A stretch of 35,724 nucleotides of DNA from Alcaligenaceae bacterium (GCA_947378965.1 CANCMG010000042.1:1-35724), one strand, 5' to 3'. Shown: positions 1-8,722, numbered from the stretch's first letter. The notes: generated by a model not told the origin, from the letters alone. Translations and numbers: made by a program.

Positions 1-148
1 TGTAGAGCTTGGAACTCAGGAAGCATTCCAAGGTACGTCTGGTACTTCTGACTAACGTAGTCACGATACTTTGTGACTGAGTCTGGTCAACCTAGCTCTC
101 AAGATTTTTAGTCTTTCAAGCTCCGTCCTTTAGGGCGGGGTAGTTGAC
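1..148 (+). mobile_element. Right end of an IS200/IS605-type (TnpB) element, omega-RNA-like, truncated by the window edge
   Basis: A hairpin at 121-140 (arms 121-128 and 133-140, loop TTTA, eight pairs with two G-U) is followed by TAGTTGAC. This arrangement resembles the right ends of IS200/IS605 elements that carry tnpB. Upstream is a second hairpin, arms 59-64 and 73-78 (AGTCAC/GTGACT), as expected of a structured guide-RNA scaffold that overlaps the end of tnpB. The transposase and TnpB genes would lie left of the window, so the identity rests on resemblance of the end structure only. If correct, the bases just after 148 would be the guide segment of the RNA. Confidence 0.55.
2..55 (+). 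CDS. Possible C-terminal tail of TnpB (partial)
   Basis: A reading frame open from the window edge ends at TAA 53-55, shortly upstream of the right-end hairpins. It gives only 17 residues (VELGTQEAFQGTSGTSD). TnpB genes normally stop inside or just before this structured end, so position and strand fit, but 17 residues without a conserved motif cannot identify the protein. It may be chance. Confidence 0.25.
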   Translation, partial: VELGTQEAFQGTSGTSD

Positions 149-259
149 GCGTTTCACTTATGTCTGTGGATGTAGCAATGTTAATGCCGCGATTGGCTAA
201 GTCAAGATATTCATTTCTGTTAATCTTGGATGATCGATTTGCAGACAACAGGATCACTG

Positions 260-931
260 ATGAAGCGGACCATTTTTGTAATTAATCCTAACTCCACCCA
301 GGCCGTGACTGAGGCCTTTGATCGCGGATTGGATTGTTTTCGGTTCGCAGGTGGGCCAACGATCCGTAGCTTGACTTTAGCTGAAGGGCCCCCGGGCATT
401 CAAAGTCAAATGGATGTAGAACGAGTCACGTTGCCTTTGGTCAATCTGGTTAAAAAGCTAGACCTCGAACATGGCGCTGAGGCTGCCGCCTTTGTCATTG
501 CCTGCTTTAGTGACCCTGGCTTACATGCCGTGCGTGAAGCCACAACCAAGCCAGTGCTGGGCATCAGCGAGTGTGGTTTGCTCTCAGCGATGACGCTCGG
601 GCACAAAGTCGGTGTCATTGCGATTTTGCGCCAATCGATCCCCAGGCACATGCGAATGTTTGGCGCAATGGGAATCACGCAAAGAATCGCTGCTGAATTG
701 CCGTTAGGCATGGAGGTCGTCGAGCTCTCGGACTCAACACGAACACGTGCAGGTTTATTGCGTGTCGGTACACAACTCAGGGATGCGCATCAGGCTGACG
801 TGGTGGTGTTGGGCTGCGCAGGGATGGCCGAACATCGTCAATGGCTGCAGGATCAACTCGGCGTACCCGTAGTCGAACCTGCTCAGGCAGGTGTTTCGAT
901 GGCAATCGGTCGAATCCTATCCTCGTGGTAA
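260..931 (+). CDS. Asp/Glu/hydantoin racemase family protein
   Basis: This is a cytoplasmic, cofactor-independent racemase-type enzyme of the aspartate/glutamate/hydantoin racemase superfamily. The two catalytic-cysteine motifs are visible: ACFSDPG (Cys82 from this start) and LGCAGM (Cys186), each at the expected place in one of two similar alpha/beta halves. The N-terminal FVINPNST is typical of the hydantoin/allantoin racemase branch. The length of 223 residues is normal. I chose ATG 260 because AGGA lies six bases upstream; an in-frame ATG at 230 has no ribosome site. The gene is convergent with the ABC permease gene, 19 bases away. The substrate could be a hydantoin, allantoin, or aspartate/glutamate; arylmalonate decarboxylases and maleate isomerases share the fold, so a racemase reaction is only the most likely one. 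Confidence 0.82.
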   Translation: MKRTIFVINPNSTQAVTEAFDRGLDCFRFAGGPTIRSLTLAEGPPGIQSQMDVERVTLPLVNLVKKLDLEHGAEAAAFVIACFSDPGLHAVREATTKPVLGISECGLLSAMTLGHKVGVIAILRQSIPRHMRMFGAMGITQRIAAELPLGMEVVELSDSTRTRAGLLRVGTQLRDAHQADVVVLGCAGMAEHRQWLQDQLGVPVVEPAQAGVSMAIGRILSSW

Positions 932-950
932 GCGCCACGTTGCCGCGACC

Positions 951-1871
951 TTAGCTTTTTGACTGCACCTCAGTCTTTGCGCTGAATTGATGCTTCACAT
1001 GTGAGGGCGCCTGAGGCGCACGCGCGGGTGACAACATAAAGCCAAATAATTTCTTTTCATGCCCTGTGGGCGTACGCGAAAGTAAACCCTGTGGCCGCTT
1101 AAGAATCACGATCACGATAATCAAACCGTACACAATCAAACGATATTCTTTAGCAAAGCGCAACGCTTCAGGCAGCGCTGTCAGCAAGATTGCGCCCAGC
1201 ACTGGGCCCCACATCGTCTGCATGCCACCAAACAGCAAGAAAATAATAAAGTTCAGCGAGACAAAAAAACCGAGGTCGTGTGGGCTGACGATTAAAACGT
1301 AATTTGCTTGAATGGCCCCGGCAACACCAATCAAGGCAGCACCTAAGGCAAAGGTCAGTGTGCGTAACTGCGCCAAAGACACCCCCATGGCTGTAGCGGC
1401 AACCGGGTCATCGCGAATCGCGCGCGCAGCGAACCCCAGGCGCGATCCATCAAAGCGCCACGTGACATACAGCGCAACCAGTGTGGCGACGACACAGGTC
1501 GTCATCGTGGTGTTTGCGGCGAGACCAGTAAAGCTATTGGCGCCACCGATGTATTCCCAATTAAAGGCGAGCACTGACAACGCCTCGCCAAACGCGATCG
1601 TTGTGAGCTTTAAGACAAAATCACGCATCTTCAGCGTCAAAATCGCTAGCAGTGCCCCGACCAACGCACCCGCCAAGCCCGCCATCAATAAGGTCGGTGT
1701 AAACCACCAGCCCATTTTGACCGTCAAAATTGCGGATAAATAAGCGCCGACCCCTGCAATCGCAGCGGTGGCCATCGACAATTGGCCCGACATCGCGATG
1801 ATGTAAAGACCAAGCACCTGGATCACGCTTAGGAGCGTGAAAATTAAAATCGGCTCTAGAAAGTTATACAT
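951..1871 (-). CDS. livM: Branched-chain amino acid-type ABC transporter permease (LivM family)
   Basis: This is an inner-membrane permease subunit of a HAAT-family importer. The 306-residue protein is mostly hydrophobic with about eight to ten membrane segments. The cytoplasmic coupling loop is visible as RAIRDDPVAATAMGV, the LivM form of the EAA loop, followed by a long hydrophobic segment. The C terminus (about residues 270-306) is hydrophilic. It is the last gene of a five-gene minus-strand operon and starts three bases after the livH stop; AAGG lies upstream of the ATG inside the livH end. Such transporters carry leucine-type amino acids but also urea, amides, aromatic acids and short carboxylates, so the substrate is open. 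Confidence 0.92.
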   Translation of the reverse strand: MYNFLEPILIFTLLSVIQVLGLYIIAMSGQLSMATAAIAGVGAYLSAILTVKMGWWFTPTLLMAGLAGALVGALLAILTLKMRDFVLKLTTIAFGEALSVLAFNWEYIGGANSFTGLAANTTMTTCVVATLVALYVTWRFDGSRLGFAARAIRDDPVAATAMGVSLAQLRTLTFALGAALIGVAGAIQANYVLIVSPHDLGFFVSLNFIIFLLFGGMQTMWGPVLGAILLTALPEALRFAKEYRLIVYGLIIVIVILKRPQGLLSRTPTGHEKKLFGFMLSPARAPQAPSHVKHQFSAKTEVQSKS

Positions 1872-1874
1872 GCT

Positions 1875-2753
1875 CTATACCTTCGTAGAATATGAACCGA
1901 ACAGACCATTCGGCCGAAAATACAAGACGGCGATTAATACAAAGAACGCCACTGCATCTTTTAAGCTTGAAGAGATATAGCCCGTCACGAGTGCCTCAAT
2001 CACACCGATTCCCAGACCAACCACCATCACCCCTTCAAAATAGCGATTGCCCGCAACGAGCATGCAAGTAAACGCCTTTAAGCCGTACAGCAAGCCCACA
2101 AAGGCCCACGCAGAACCATAGAGCGTGCCGACTGAAACAGCCGCAACGCCACCCATCAGTGACGCAATCATAATGGTGACCGAACACACAAGCCCGACGT
2201 TAATGCCAAAGGCTGCCGCCACATCTGGTCGCTCTGCAATCGCACGCGTCGCCCGCCCCAACTTGGTCTTGCGTACATAGAAACTTACGAAGGCCAACAG
2301 CAAGATACACACACCAAAATTCGCCAGTTGTCGCACCGTTAACACGATCGGACCTAACTCGATCGACTGGCGCGGCAAGAGGGTTGGATAAGCGACGGGG
2401 TCGGGCCCGGCAATGATTGCCATGCCATTTTGCAACATGATCGCGACACCCAGCGTGCCAATCAAGGTCGACAATACGTCGCGGTCGCGCAAAGGCTTAA
2501 TCACGGTGCGTTCAAGTACAAACCCAACGGCCGCAGCACCGATTGCACCGAGCAGCACAGCACCCACAAAACCGCCCGCAGGAAACTGAGCGCCGGCCAC
2601 CAAGCCTGCAAACATGCCCACCATGAAAATTTCTGGATGTGCGAAGTTAATCACGCGAAGCACGGTAAACGCTAGCGCAAAGCCCAGCGCCACCACCGCG
2701 TAGGTGCTTCCAATGATGAGGCCATTAGCCAATTGCTGCAAAAACAAGTCCAC
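1875..2753 (-). CDS. livH: Branched-chain amino acid-type ABC transporter permease (LivH family)
   Basis: This is the second membrane subunit of the HAAT importer, 292 residues, with the N-terminal pattern LANGLIIGSTYAVVALGF typical of LivH. The coupling loop RAIAERPDVAAAFGI is near residue 170. The C terminus carries the family's FRPNGLFG ending. The start is GTG at 2753, supported by GGAG five bases upstream; no ATG competes nearby. It lies between livF (29 bases upstream) and livM (3 bases downstream), so all are presumably on one transcript. Confidence 0.93.
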   Translation of the reverse strand: MDLFLQQLANGLIIGSTYAVVALGFALAFTVLRVINFAHPEIFMVGMFAGLVAGAQFPAGGFVGAVLLGAIGAAAVGFVLERTVIKPLRDRDVLSTLIGTLGVAIMLQNGMAIIAGPDPVAYPTLLPRQSIELGPIVLTVRQLANFGVCILLLAFVSFYVRKTKLGRATRAIAERPDVAAAFGINVGLVCSVTIMIASLMGGVAAVSVGTLYGSAWAFVGLLYGLKAFTCMLVAGNRYFEGVMVVGLGIGVIEALVTGYISSSLKDAVAFFVLIAVLYFRPNGLFGSYSTKV

Positions 2754-2782
2754 GATTTCTCCGAATCAACAATCTAAGTCGT

Positions 2783-3508
2783 TCAAGCGTGTCCGCCTAA
2801 GAACACTTCTTTCACAGACTCTTTGCCTGCAATCTCAGCCGCCAGGCCACTTTCAATAATTTGGCCCGTTTCAAGCAAATAGGCCCAATTCGCAACCTTG
2901 AGTGCTGCGCGCGCATTTTGTTCAACCATCAAGACCGAGATCCCCATTTTGTTGATCTCACGTGCAAGTGAAAAAACATCTCGCACGACCAAAGGTGCCA
3001 AGCCTAAGGACGGCTCGTCCATCAAAATCAGTTTTGGCGAAGAGATCAGTGCACGCGCAATGGCAACCATTTGTTGCTCGCCACCCGAGAGCGATCCTGA
3101 CACCTGATCCCGACGTTCGGCCAGGCGCGGAAACCGCTCAAACATTTCTTGGATGCGCTGGTCAACCAAGCTCTTGTCATTGACGCACCAACCGCCGAGC
3201 TTGAGGTTGTCAAGGACGGAAAGTGTGTTCCAGAGTTGTCGTGCCTCGGGCACCCAAGCGATACCCAGCTCGTGAATTTGATGCGGTTTAAGCTTGAGTA
3301 AGTCAACGTCACCGTTAAAGGTAATGCTGCCTTGGCGCGCTTTTTGTAAACCGAGAATCGCTTTGATAATCGTCGTTTTACCTGCGCCGTTTGCCCCTAA
3401 AATCACCCGCACTTCGCCCGGAAAGATTTCGAGTGACACACCATTGACCGCAGGCACTGCGCCATAAGAGACCGCAAGGTCTTTAATACTTAACAAGGGT
3501 GTACTCAT
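2783..3508 (-). CDS. livF: HAAT-family ABC transporter ATPase (LivF)
   Basis: This cytoplasmic ATPase of 241 residues powers the importer as a heterodimer with LivG. Walker A is GANGAGKTT (around residue 40), the ABC signature is LSGGEQQM and Walker B is LILMDEPSLGLAP. The last, with GLAP after the Walker B Asp-Glu, is the LivF form. The ATG overlaps the livG stop by four bases (ATGA), indicating translational coupling. Confidence 0.95.
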   Translation of the reverse strand: MSTPLLSIKDLAVSYGAVPAVNGVSLEIFPGEVRVILGANGAGKTTIIKAILGLQKARQGSITFNGDVDLLKLKPHQIHELGIAWVPEARQLWNTLSVLDNLKLGGWCVNDKSLVDQRIQEMFERFPRLAERRDQVSGSLSGGEQQMVAIARALISSPKLILMDEPSLGLAPLVVRDVFSLAREINKMGISVLMVEQNARAALKVANWAYLLETGQIIESGLAAEIAGKESVKEVFLGGHA

Positions 3509-4299
3509 GACGCAGTCGCTGCCGTAGGCTCGTCTTCATCGACACCCAGATAAGCCTCGATGACGCGTTCGTCAGCCCGTATTTCTGCAGGCGTACCTTC
3601 TGCAATTTTTTGCCCAAAACTAATCACGACGACTCGATCCGAAGTTGACATCACCACATTCATATTGTGTTCGATCAGCATCAAGGTCACGCCTGCGTCA
3701 CGCAAACGACCAATCAGCTTGATGACCTCTTGAGCCTCACGGGCAACCATACCCGCAGTCGGCTCATCCAAAATTAAGAGCTTGGGTTCAAGGGCCAAAG
3801 CACGCGCAATTTCTACTCGCCGTTGATCACCGTAAGGTAGTTCAGAGGGCATCCGAAACCGATTTGCACCGACTCCCACCCAATCTAACAAAGCCTCTGC
3901 TTGCTCAATCATCTCAGTACGCTCACGACGATCAAGTGCTGAACAGGTCAGGGCGTCGAACAGCCCCGAACGCGTGCGCGCCACGCGACCAATCATCACG
4001 TTTTCGAGTGCATTCAGGTTTTTGAATAAGCGGATGTTTTGAAAGGTACGACCAATGCCCATCTTTGCCAAACGTTGTGGTGCAAAGCCTGTCACATCTT
4101 GACCATCAAACATGACCGAGCCAGCATCGGCCCGATCAATGCCAGTAATCAAATTAAACAGTGTGGTCTTGCCAGCCCCATTGGGGCCGACAATTGACAA
4201 CACTTCACCCTTTTTAACGTCAAAGCTAATGTCATTGACCGCAACAAGGCCACCAAACTTACGGGTAAGGTGTTCAACCCCTAAAATCGTTGACGACAT
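3505..4299 (-). CDS. livG: HAAT-family ABC transporter ATPase (LivG)
   Basis: This is the second ATPase of the importer. It has Walker A GPNGAGKTT, the LivG-type signature ELPYGDQRRVEIA, Walker B LLILDEPTAGM and the switch His in LMLIEHNM. The typical LivG C terminus EIRADERVIEAYLG is present. ATG 4299 (MSSTILGVEH) gives 264 residues and begins one base after the stop of the binding-protein gene. A start at 4332 would overlap that gene by 32 bases and add 11 residues unlike the family, so it is less likely, though neither has a strong ribosome site. Confidence 0.94.
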   Translation of the reverse strand: MSSTILGVEHLTRKFGGLVAVNDISFDVKKGEVLSIVGPNGAGKTTLFNLITGIDRADAGSVMFDGQDVTGFAPQRLAKMGIGRTFQNIRLFKNLNALENVMIGRVARTRSGLFDALTCSALDRRERTEMIEQAEALLDWVGVGANRFRMPSELPYGDQRRVEIARALALEPKLLILDEPTAGMVAREAQEVIKLIGRLRDAGVTLMLIEHNMNVVMSTSDRVVVISFGQKIAEGTPAEIRADERVIEAYLGVDEDEPTAATAS

Positions 4300-4300
4300 G

Positions 4301-5500
4301 TTATGCAACGACGTCGTAAGTGCCACGCCCATTGACCTGAATGACCACGACAGACGGGCTGTTGTTGTTGCCGTCAGGTGGGTTATTAAAGGTCACGTTG
4401 GTACCGAGCGGTGTTGTGATTTTTAATGAAGCCAACGCAGCTGCAATTTTTTCACGGTCAAGGCTACCGGCTTTTTTAATGGCTTCGTATAACGTATACA
4501 CCGCATCGTAGCCATAGGTCGAAAACGAAGTGGCTTCATATTGTGTAAAACGTGCCTTATAGCGATCAAGAAAGCTCTTGAGTTCTGGCGTCGGCGCTTG
4601 TAAGTCTTGCGCCAAGAAGGTGTACCCGCCTTTGATATCGCCCTTAGTGCCATCCCAATAGACTGGGTCCTGAAAAGAGCCAAAACCAGTCATCATTGGT
4701 AATTTGATGTTCGCCTCGACAACTTGCGATGCGACTTTTACGCCATCACCTGTTGTCGCAGCAATATAAATACCGTCAGGTTTGGTGCTGCGGATTTTTG
4801 AAATCTGCGCTGAAAAATCTTGATCGCCTGTTCTGAAGGCTTCAAACGCAACCACGGTGTAGCCAAGCGAGGCTGCCATTGTTTTCACAACCTCAGCATC
4901 ACCAGCCTGCGCATCTTGTGTTTGATCATAGATCACGGCGATGCGCTTGAGGCCATGCTTGGCAACGACTTTTTTGAGTACCACAGGGATCGCTGTGGTT
5001 GAGACTGGATTCACCCGACAGGCATAAGGCGACCATTCTTTATCTTTGACTGGCGCACCCGAGCCGGCATCAATCATCGGCATTTTGAGCTGTGCGGCAA
5101 CAGGCACCATTGCAATAAACCCGACTGAGTTTGACGGGCCGATCACGGCGGTCACCGAAGCATCGCCAGCAGCTTGCCTAAATAGCGTCACAGCTTGACG
5201 CGGATCATTAGCCATGTCAGATGTGGTCATCTCGAAGGTGTAAGACTTGCCACTGGCATCTTTAAAACCAAGCTTGTTGATATCGTCAAGGGCCAGCAAG
5301 CCCCCATCACGCGCACGAATACCGTAAGCCGCTGAAGGCCCCGTAATGCCCTGAACGTTTGTGATCTTAATCACGCCTGTACCTTGAGCACGCAAGAGCG
5401 CTGGTGCAAACAAGACAGAGCCTGCGCCTAAGGCAGCGGCTTGGGTAAAGCGACGACGACTGATTGCATGAGGATTTGATTTGTTCGACAAGACCGACAT
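4301..5500 (-). CDS. Periplasmic binding protein of the HAAT ABC transporter (LivK/AmiC type), Tat-like signal
   Basis: This is the substrate-binding subunit (399 residues) of the adjacent Liv-type importer. The N terminus has a twin-arginine-like signal, SRRRFTQAAALGAG, ending near LLRAQG, and the mature part begins with IKITNVQGITGPSAAYG, the leucine/amide-binding protein fold. It is the first gene of its operon, ahead of livG-livF-livH-livM. I set the start at ATG 5500 because GGAG lies seven bases upstream; the longer frame would need TTG at 5512 and would contain the ribosome site within the gene. In this family the substrate cannot be read from sequence by eye. The divergent acyl-CoA ligase suggests a carboxylate or amide rather than leucine itself. 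Confidence 0.9.
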   Translation of the reverse strand: MSVLSNKSNPHAISRRRFTQAAALGAGSVLFAPALLRAQGTGVIKITNVQGITGPSAAYGIRARDGGLLALDDINKLGFKDASGKSYTFEMTTSDMANDPRQAVTLFRQAAGDASVTAVIGPSNSVGFIAMVPVAAQLKMPMIDAGSGAPVKDKEWSPYACRVNPVSTTAIPVVLKKVVAKHGLKRIAVIYDQTQDAQAGDAEVVKTMAASLGYTVVAFEAFRTGDQDFSAQISKIRSTKPDGIYIAATTGDGVKVASQVVEANIKLPMMTGFGSFQDPVYWDGTKGDIKGGYTFLAQDLQAPTPELKSFLDRYKARFTQYEATSFSTYGYDAVYTLYEAIKKAGSLDREKIAAALASLKITTPLGTNVTFNNPPDGNNNSPSVVVIQVNGRGTYDVVA

Positions 5501-5506
5501 AGCGAG

Positions 5507-5510
5507 CTCC
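5507..5510 (-). promoter_or_regulatory. Ribosome binding site that fixes the start of the HAAT binding-protein gene
   Basis: On the minus strand GGAG is followed by seven bases and ATG 5500. It lies inside the alternative TTG-initiated extension, which argues against that longer start. Confidence 0.7.
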
Positions 5511-5608
5511 AAAAAATAAAATTTCGACTGATATACAAGCTTCTAAGCAGCATCTACTGTACACGTACTCAGACATTTTTATGCGCGTGGTACTGATATT
5601 CGCAACGG

Positions 5609-5637
5609 ATAATATAGGGGTAATCACTGATAGTAAA
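5609..5637 (-). promoter_or_regulatory. Candidate sigma-70 promoter for the HAAT transporter operon
   Basis: Reading the minus strand, TTTACT (5632-5637) and TATTAT (5609-5614) are separated by 17 bases. They match four and five of the six consensus bases. The predicted start of transcription would leave a leader of about 100 bases before ATG 5500. It is a by-eye match only. Confidence 0.35.
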
Positions 5638-5707
5638 GATGTCGCTTCAAAATAACCGTCTGAGCGTGGCGCAGGCTCGCAGTCGGTTAAAGTCAACGCA
5701 TTATTTC

Positions 5708-5714
5708 AAGGTGA
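5708..5714 (+). promoter_or_regulatory. Ribosome binding site that fixes the start of the PaaK-like ligase
   Basis: AAGGTGA lies five bases before ATG 5720. The longer frame from 5639 has no comparable site and its first 27 residues do not look like the family. Confidence 0.6.
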
Positions 5715-5719
5715 CCTGT

Positions 5720-7129
5720 ATGCCACACCCGTCTTCTTCGCCCGATAACCTCTCGTATTTTGATGCAATCAACATTGGTTCGCTTAGAAAAGAGTTTCCG
5801 GTTGGAACAGATTTTCTGAATAAGTTTGTGGGGATGAGCCCTGCAAGCTTGCGCGTCTGGCAAGACGCCCTTTTTGCTAAGCAACTTAAACGCGCCTGGC
5901 AAATTCCGTTTTACCAACGGCTCTGGGGTGAAGCAGGGATTCGTATTGCGGATATCCAGTCGCTCGATGATCTGTCTAAGTTGCCTAGTTTTGGCAAGCA
6001 TGAAATCATGGCCTCGGTCGAGCGAAAGCCTCCGTTCGGTGATCACCATGGCCGAGATATTCCGGTCGATGGCAAGATCATTCCGATGGTATTGCAATCA
6101 ACCAGTGGCACCACCGGTCGACCCCAACCACTGCTCTACAGCCCGCGCACACGTGAAGTACAAAATCTTATGCTCGCGCGGGCTTATTTAATGGCGGGGA
6201 TGTGTGCAACTGATGTCGTGCACTCTGTGTATGGACATGGCCTGGTGAACGGCGGTCATTACATCCGTGAAGCAGTGCTGCACTTTACTGAGGCATTATT
6301 TGTGTCAGCAGGCACCGGAATCGAGACCTCATCGATTAAACAGGTCGAGTTTATGCGCGACTTTGGTGCAACTGTGATTGTGGGTTTTGCGGATTACATC
6401 AAGCGCCTTGCCGAAGTTGCGCATGAACAAGGCCTGGTGCCCGGTCGAGATATTCCTTTGCGCATGATCTGCGGCCATCTGTCAAAAGACGCGCGCGATG
6501 CTTTGTCAGCGGCCTGGGGCGGCGTCGAACTCTTTGATTGGTATGGTGTTGGCGACACCGGACTCATTGCCGCAGAGGGCTCAGACCACGACGGGCTGCA
6601 TGTGATGGAGGATGCGCACTGGATCGAGATTTGCGACGTCGATACGGGTAAACCTGTTGCGCCAGAGGCGCCGGGCGACTTGATTGCCACCTGTTTATTT
6701 ACAGATGATATTTTTCCGATTATTCGTTTCAACACGCACGACGTCACGCGCGTCTTGCCTGGCCCCTCAAAGCTGAATTTGCCTTTTCGTCGCATCGAGG
6801 GCTTTTTAGGCCGAAGCGACAATATGGTCAAACTCAGAGGCATTAACGTGTTTCCGCAGGCACTCTCGTCGATTTTGGCTGGCTCGCCTGGTTTCAGTGG
6901 TGAATACCTGTGCACCTTGACGCGCGATCCGTCAGGGCGAGAAAACCTTCTTGTGAGTATTGAAACCTCTGAAGCTGTCACCGAACCGTTGACCGCACAG
7001 TATCGTGAACTGTTAAAAAGAAAACTAGGCGTCGAAGTCAATATTGACCTGGTTGCCCCAACTGCGTTGGCTTCGCTCACAGGTGTCGAGGCCCGTCAAA
7101 AACCCATCCGTCTGATCGACCGTCGCTAA
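5720..7129 (+). CDS. Phenylacetate-CoA ligase-like (PaaK family) AMP-forming ligase
   Basis: This cytoplasmic enzyme is predicted to activate a carboxylic acid to its CoA thioester via an acyl-adenylate. The ATP/AMP P-loop STSGTTGRP is at about residues 127-135, the adenine-binding motif is DWYGVGDTG (the PaaK-like counterpart of YGxTE), and the C-terminal domain carries GRSDNMVKLRGINVFP, the PaaK hinge and lid. The ending KPIRLIDRR is also PaaK-like. The 469 residues are slightly longer than classic PaaK. It is transcribed divergently from the Liv-type transporter and is followed ten bases later by a GAF gene, so it plausibly activates the transported acid. No other phenylacetate pathway gene (paaABCDE) is present, so phenylacetate itself is not implied. 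Confidence 0.87.
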   Translation: MPHPSSSPDNLSYFDAINIGSLRKEFPVGTDFLNKFVGMSPASLRVWQDALFAKQLKRAWQIPFYQRLWGEAGIRIADIQSLDDLSKLPSFGKHEIMASVERKPPFGDHHGRDIPVDGKIIPMVLQSTSGTTGRPQPLLYSPRTREVQNLMLARAYLMAGMCATDVVHSVYGHGLVNGGHYIREAVLHFTEALFVSAGTGIETSSIKQVEFMRDFGATVIVGFADYIKRLAEVAHEQGLVPGRDIPLRMICGHLSKDARDALSAAWGGVELFDWYGVGDTGLIAAEGSDHDGLHVMEDAHWIEICDVDTGKPVAPEAPGDLIATCLFTDDIFPIIRFNTHDVTRVLPGPSKLNLPFRRIEGFLGRSDNMVKLRGINVFPQALSSILAGSPGFSGEYLCTLTRDPSGRENLLVSIETSEAVTEPLTAQYRELLKRKLGVEVNIDLVAPTALASLTGVEARQKPIRLIDRR

Positions 7130-7139
7130 AGGAAACCGT

Positions 7140-7760
7140 ATGTCCGCCACTCAAAATTTTACCGATCAAGTCTTCAGCATGCTTGAAGAGCGCGGTCAGG
7201 CTGCACTCAATGCACCAGACCCCACCTCAGCGATGCGCGAACTGATGCAAGGCTGTTTTGATACGCTCGGCGATCGAACCGCTCATCTAAAACCTGGCGC
7301 CTTGCTAGCGGGCGAACATCAGTATTTTGTCGCAGGTGCCTTCTTTGTCACCCCTGATCGACGCTATCACATGATCTGTGGCAACGTTGGTTTTCCCCCT
7401 GAACAAGAACGCCTCTGCATACCCATTGATGGTGGTCATCCAGGTCAAGTCTATGCCTCGAAAGCCAAAAAAATCCTCAAAAATACTGACGAGCACGGCA
7501 CGTTTCGGCAGTATCTGAAATCTTCGCGGATGGGTTCAACAATCTTTACCCCGTTAATCTGGCAAGGGCAGTTTATTGGTCAACTGATTGTCGCCGCACA
7601 GGCTCGTAACACGATGCGCGACGAGGATCTACAAGCCTTGGTCGCTGTTGCACGCCTAGCAACGTCAGTATGGGTGGCGCAGGGCGGGCCTCAATGGCTG
7701 ACGGCTAACTACCCACCAGAAAACGGGTTCTATGTTGACCGCGAAGGCGTCAAAGACTAA
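7140..7760 (+). CDS. GAF-domain protein
   Basis: A soluble protein of 206 residues with one GAF-type domain spanning most of it: a helical N terminus, the central core with VAGAFFVTPDRRYHMICGN, and the closing segment GSTIFTPLIWQGQFIGQLIVAAQ, which is the typical last strands of a GAF fold. No kinase, HTH or cyclase domain is attached. It starts ten bases after the ligase with AAGGA upstream, so they form an operon. GAF domains bind small ligands or nucleotides, so it could sense or bind a pathway metabolite; the role is unknown. Its 3' end overlaps the convergent deacetylase-like gene by 11 bases. Confidence 0.75.
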   Translation: MSATQNFTDQVFSMLEERGQAALNAPDPTSAMRELMQGCFDTLGDRTAHLKPGALLAGEHQYFVAGAFFVTPDRRYHMICGNVGFPPEQERLCIPIDGGHPGQVYASKAKKILKNTDEHGTFRQYLKSSRMGSTIFTPLIWQGQFIGQLIVAAQARNTMRDEDLQALVAVARLATSVWVAQGGPQWLTANYPPENGFYVDREGVKD

Positions 7761-8649
7761 AGGGCACGTGCTGAGCAAAGTGTTCGGCGATCGCTTTACG
7801 CGTTGTAATCCAAGGGCCATGCGGCTCTTGGCTGCGCTGTTTGGCATACGCTAAAAACTTTTCAAGTGCCCAGATTCTGCCTGGGCGGCCAATAATGCGC
7901 AAATGTACACCCAGTGACATCATGTTCACGGTATGTCTGCCTTCACCCAAGGCCCAGTCCAGATTATCGATCGCGTACTTCAACCATTGATCAGGGGTGT
8001 ATGAGGGCTCGGCCCACATCTTCATATCGTTGTTGTCCATCTGATAAGGCATCACCACAATCGGGCGGCCTTGATCGTGATCCCAGAAGGGCTGATCATC
8101 GCTCAGATCATCCATGTGATACATGAACCCTTCTTCAATTAACAGACGTCGTGTATTCATCGTCGTCAGGTAACGCGACAACCAGCCTGCGGGCGCTTGC
8201 CCAGTCGAGGCAAGGATCGAATCACGTGCTTTCACAATATAGGCGCGTTCTTCTTCTTCGGTCATGTTGAATTGATGCGCCCAGCGATAGCCATGAGACG
8301 TGATCTCGTGGCCGAGCGCTACGATTTGACGCGTCAGCGCGGGTGCACGTTCAAGCGCTAAGGCACAGGCTGTAAAGGTCGCTGTGATCTGCTGTTGGTC
8401 TAGCAAACGAAGGACCCTTGGTGCACCGCGATTCAAACCATACTGATAATTAGATTCATTAATCAGACTACGCACCGAGTGCTTTAAGGCAATGCCCATT
8501 TCATCAACAGGCTCAGGGTACTTATCGCCGTCTTGAATATTGGCTTCAGCACCTTCTTCGACGTTGATGACGATAGAAAGTGCCAAATGGGCATCATTGG
8601 GCCATTGATAAGCTTTAGGAGGTATCGCAATCGCCATCATCAAATCCAT
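7750..8649 (-). CDS. Polysaccharide deacetylase-fold hydrolase, PuuE allantoinase-like
   Basis: This 299-residue protein belongs to the carbohydrate-esterase-4/NodB fold, in the branch containing the PuuE allantoinase. Signs are the first strand LALSIVINVEEGAE, ITATFTACALALER, EITSHGYRWAH and the substrate-side GWLSRYLTTMNTRRLL. The Asp-Asp of secreted NodB deacetylases is replaced by the EEG of PuuE proteins. No signal peptide is seen, so it is cytoplasmic. The likely chemistry is hydrolysis of a C-N bond in a ureide or other amide. It is divergent from a paralogue at 8723 and convergent with the GAF gene. The racemase at 260 would fit ureide or hydantoin metabolism, but no other purine genes are present. 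Confidence 0.82.
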   Translation of the reverse strand: MDLMMAIAIPPKAYQWPNDAHLALSIVINVEEGAEANIQDGDKYPEPVDEMGIALKHSVRSLINESNYQYGLNRGAPRVLRLLDQQQITATFTACALALERAPALTRQIVALGHEITSHGYRWAHQFNMTEEEERAYIVKARDSILASTGQAPAGWLSRYLTTMNTRRLLIEEGFMYHMDDLSDDQPFWDHDQGRPIVVMPYQMDNNDMKMWAEPSYTPDQWLKYAIDNLDWALGEGRHTVNMMSLGVHLRIIGRPGRIWALEKFLAYAKQRSQEPHGPWITTRKAIAEHFAQHVPFSL

Positions 8650-8722
8650 GTAATCACTTGCAATGTGTGTCTTGTCAATCTAGCATGGTTTCGGACTGAG
8701 TTAAACCCATACCGAGAACACC

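Noticed and set aside
5720-7129. Calling the ligase PaaK for phenylacetate degradation
   Set aside because: No paaABCDE or other phenylacetate genes are in the window, and PaaK-family ligases act on many acids.
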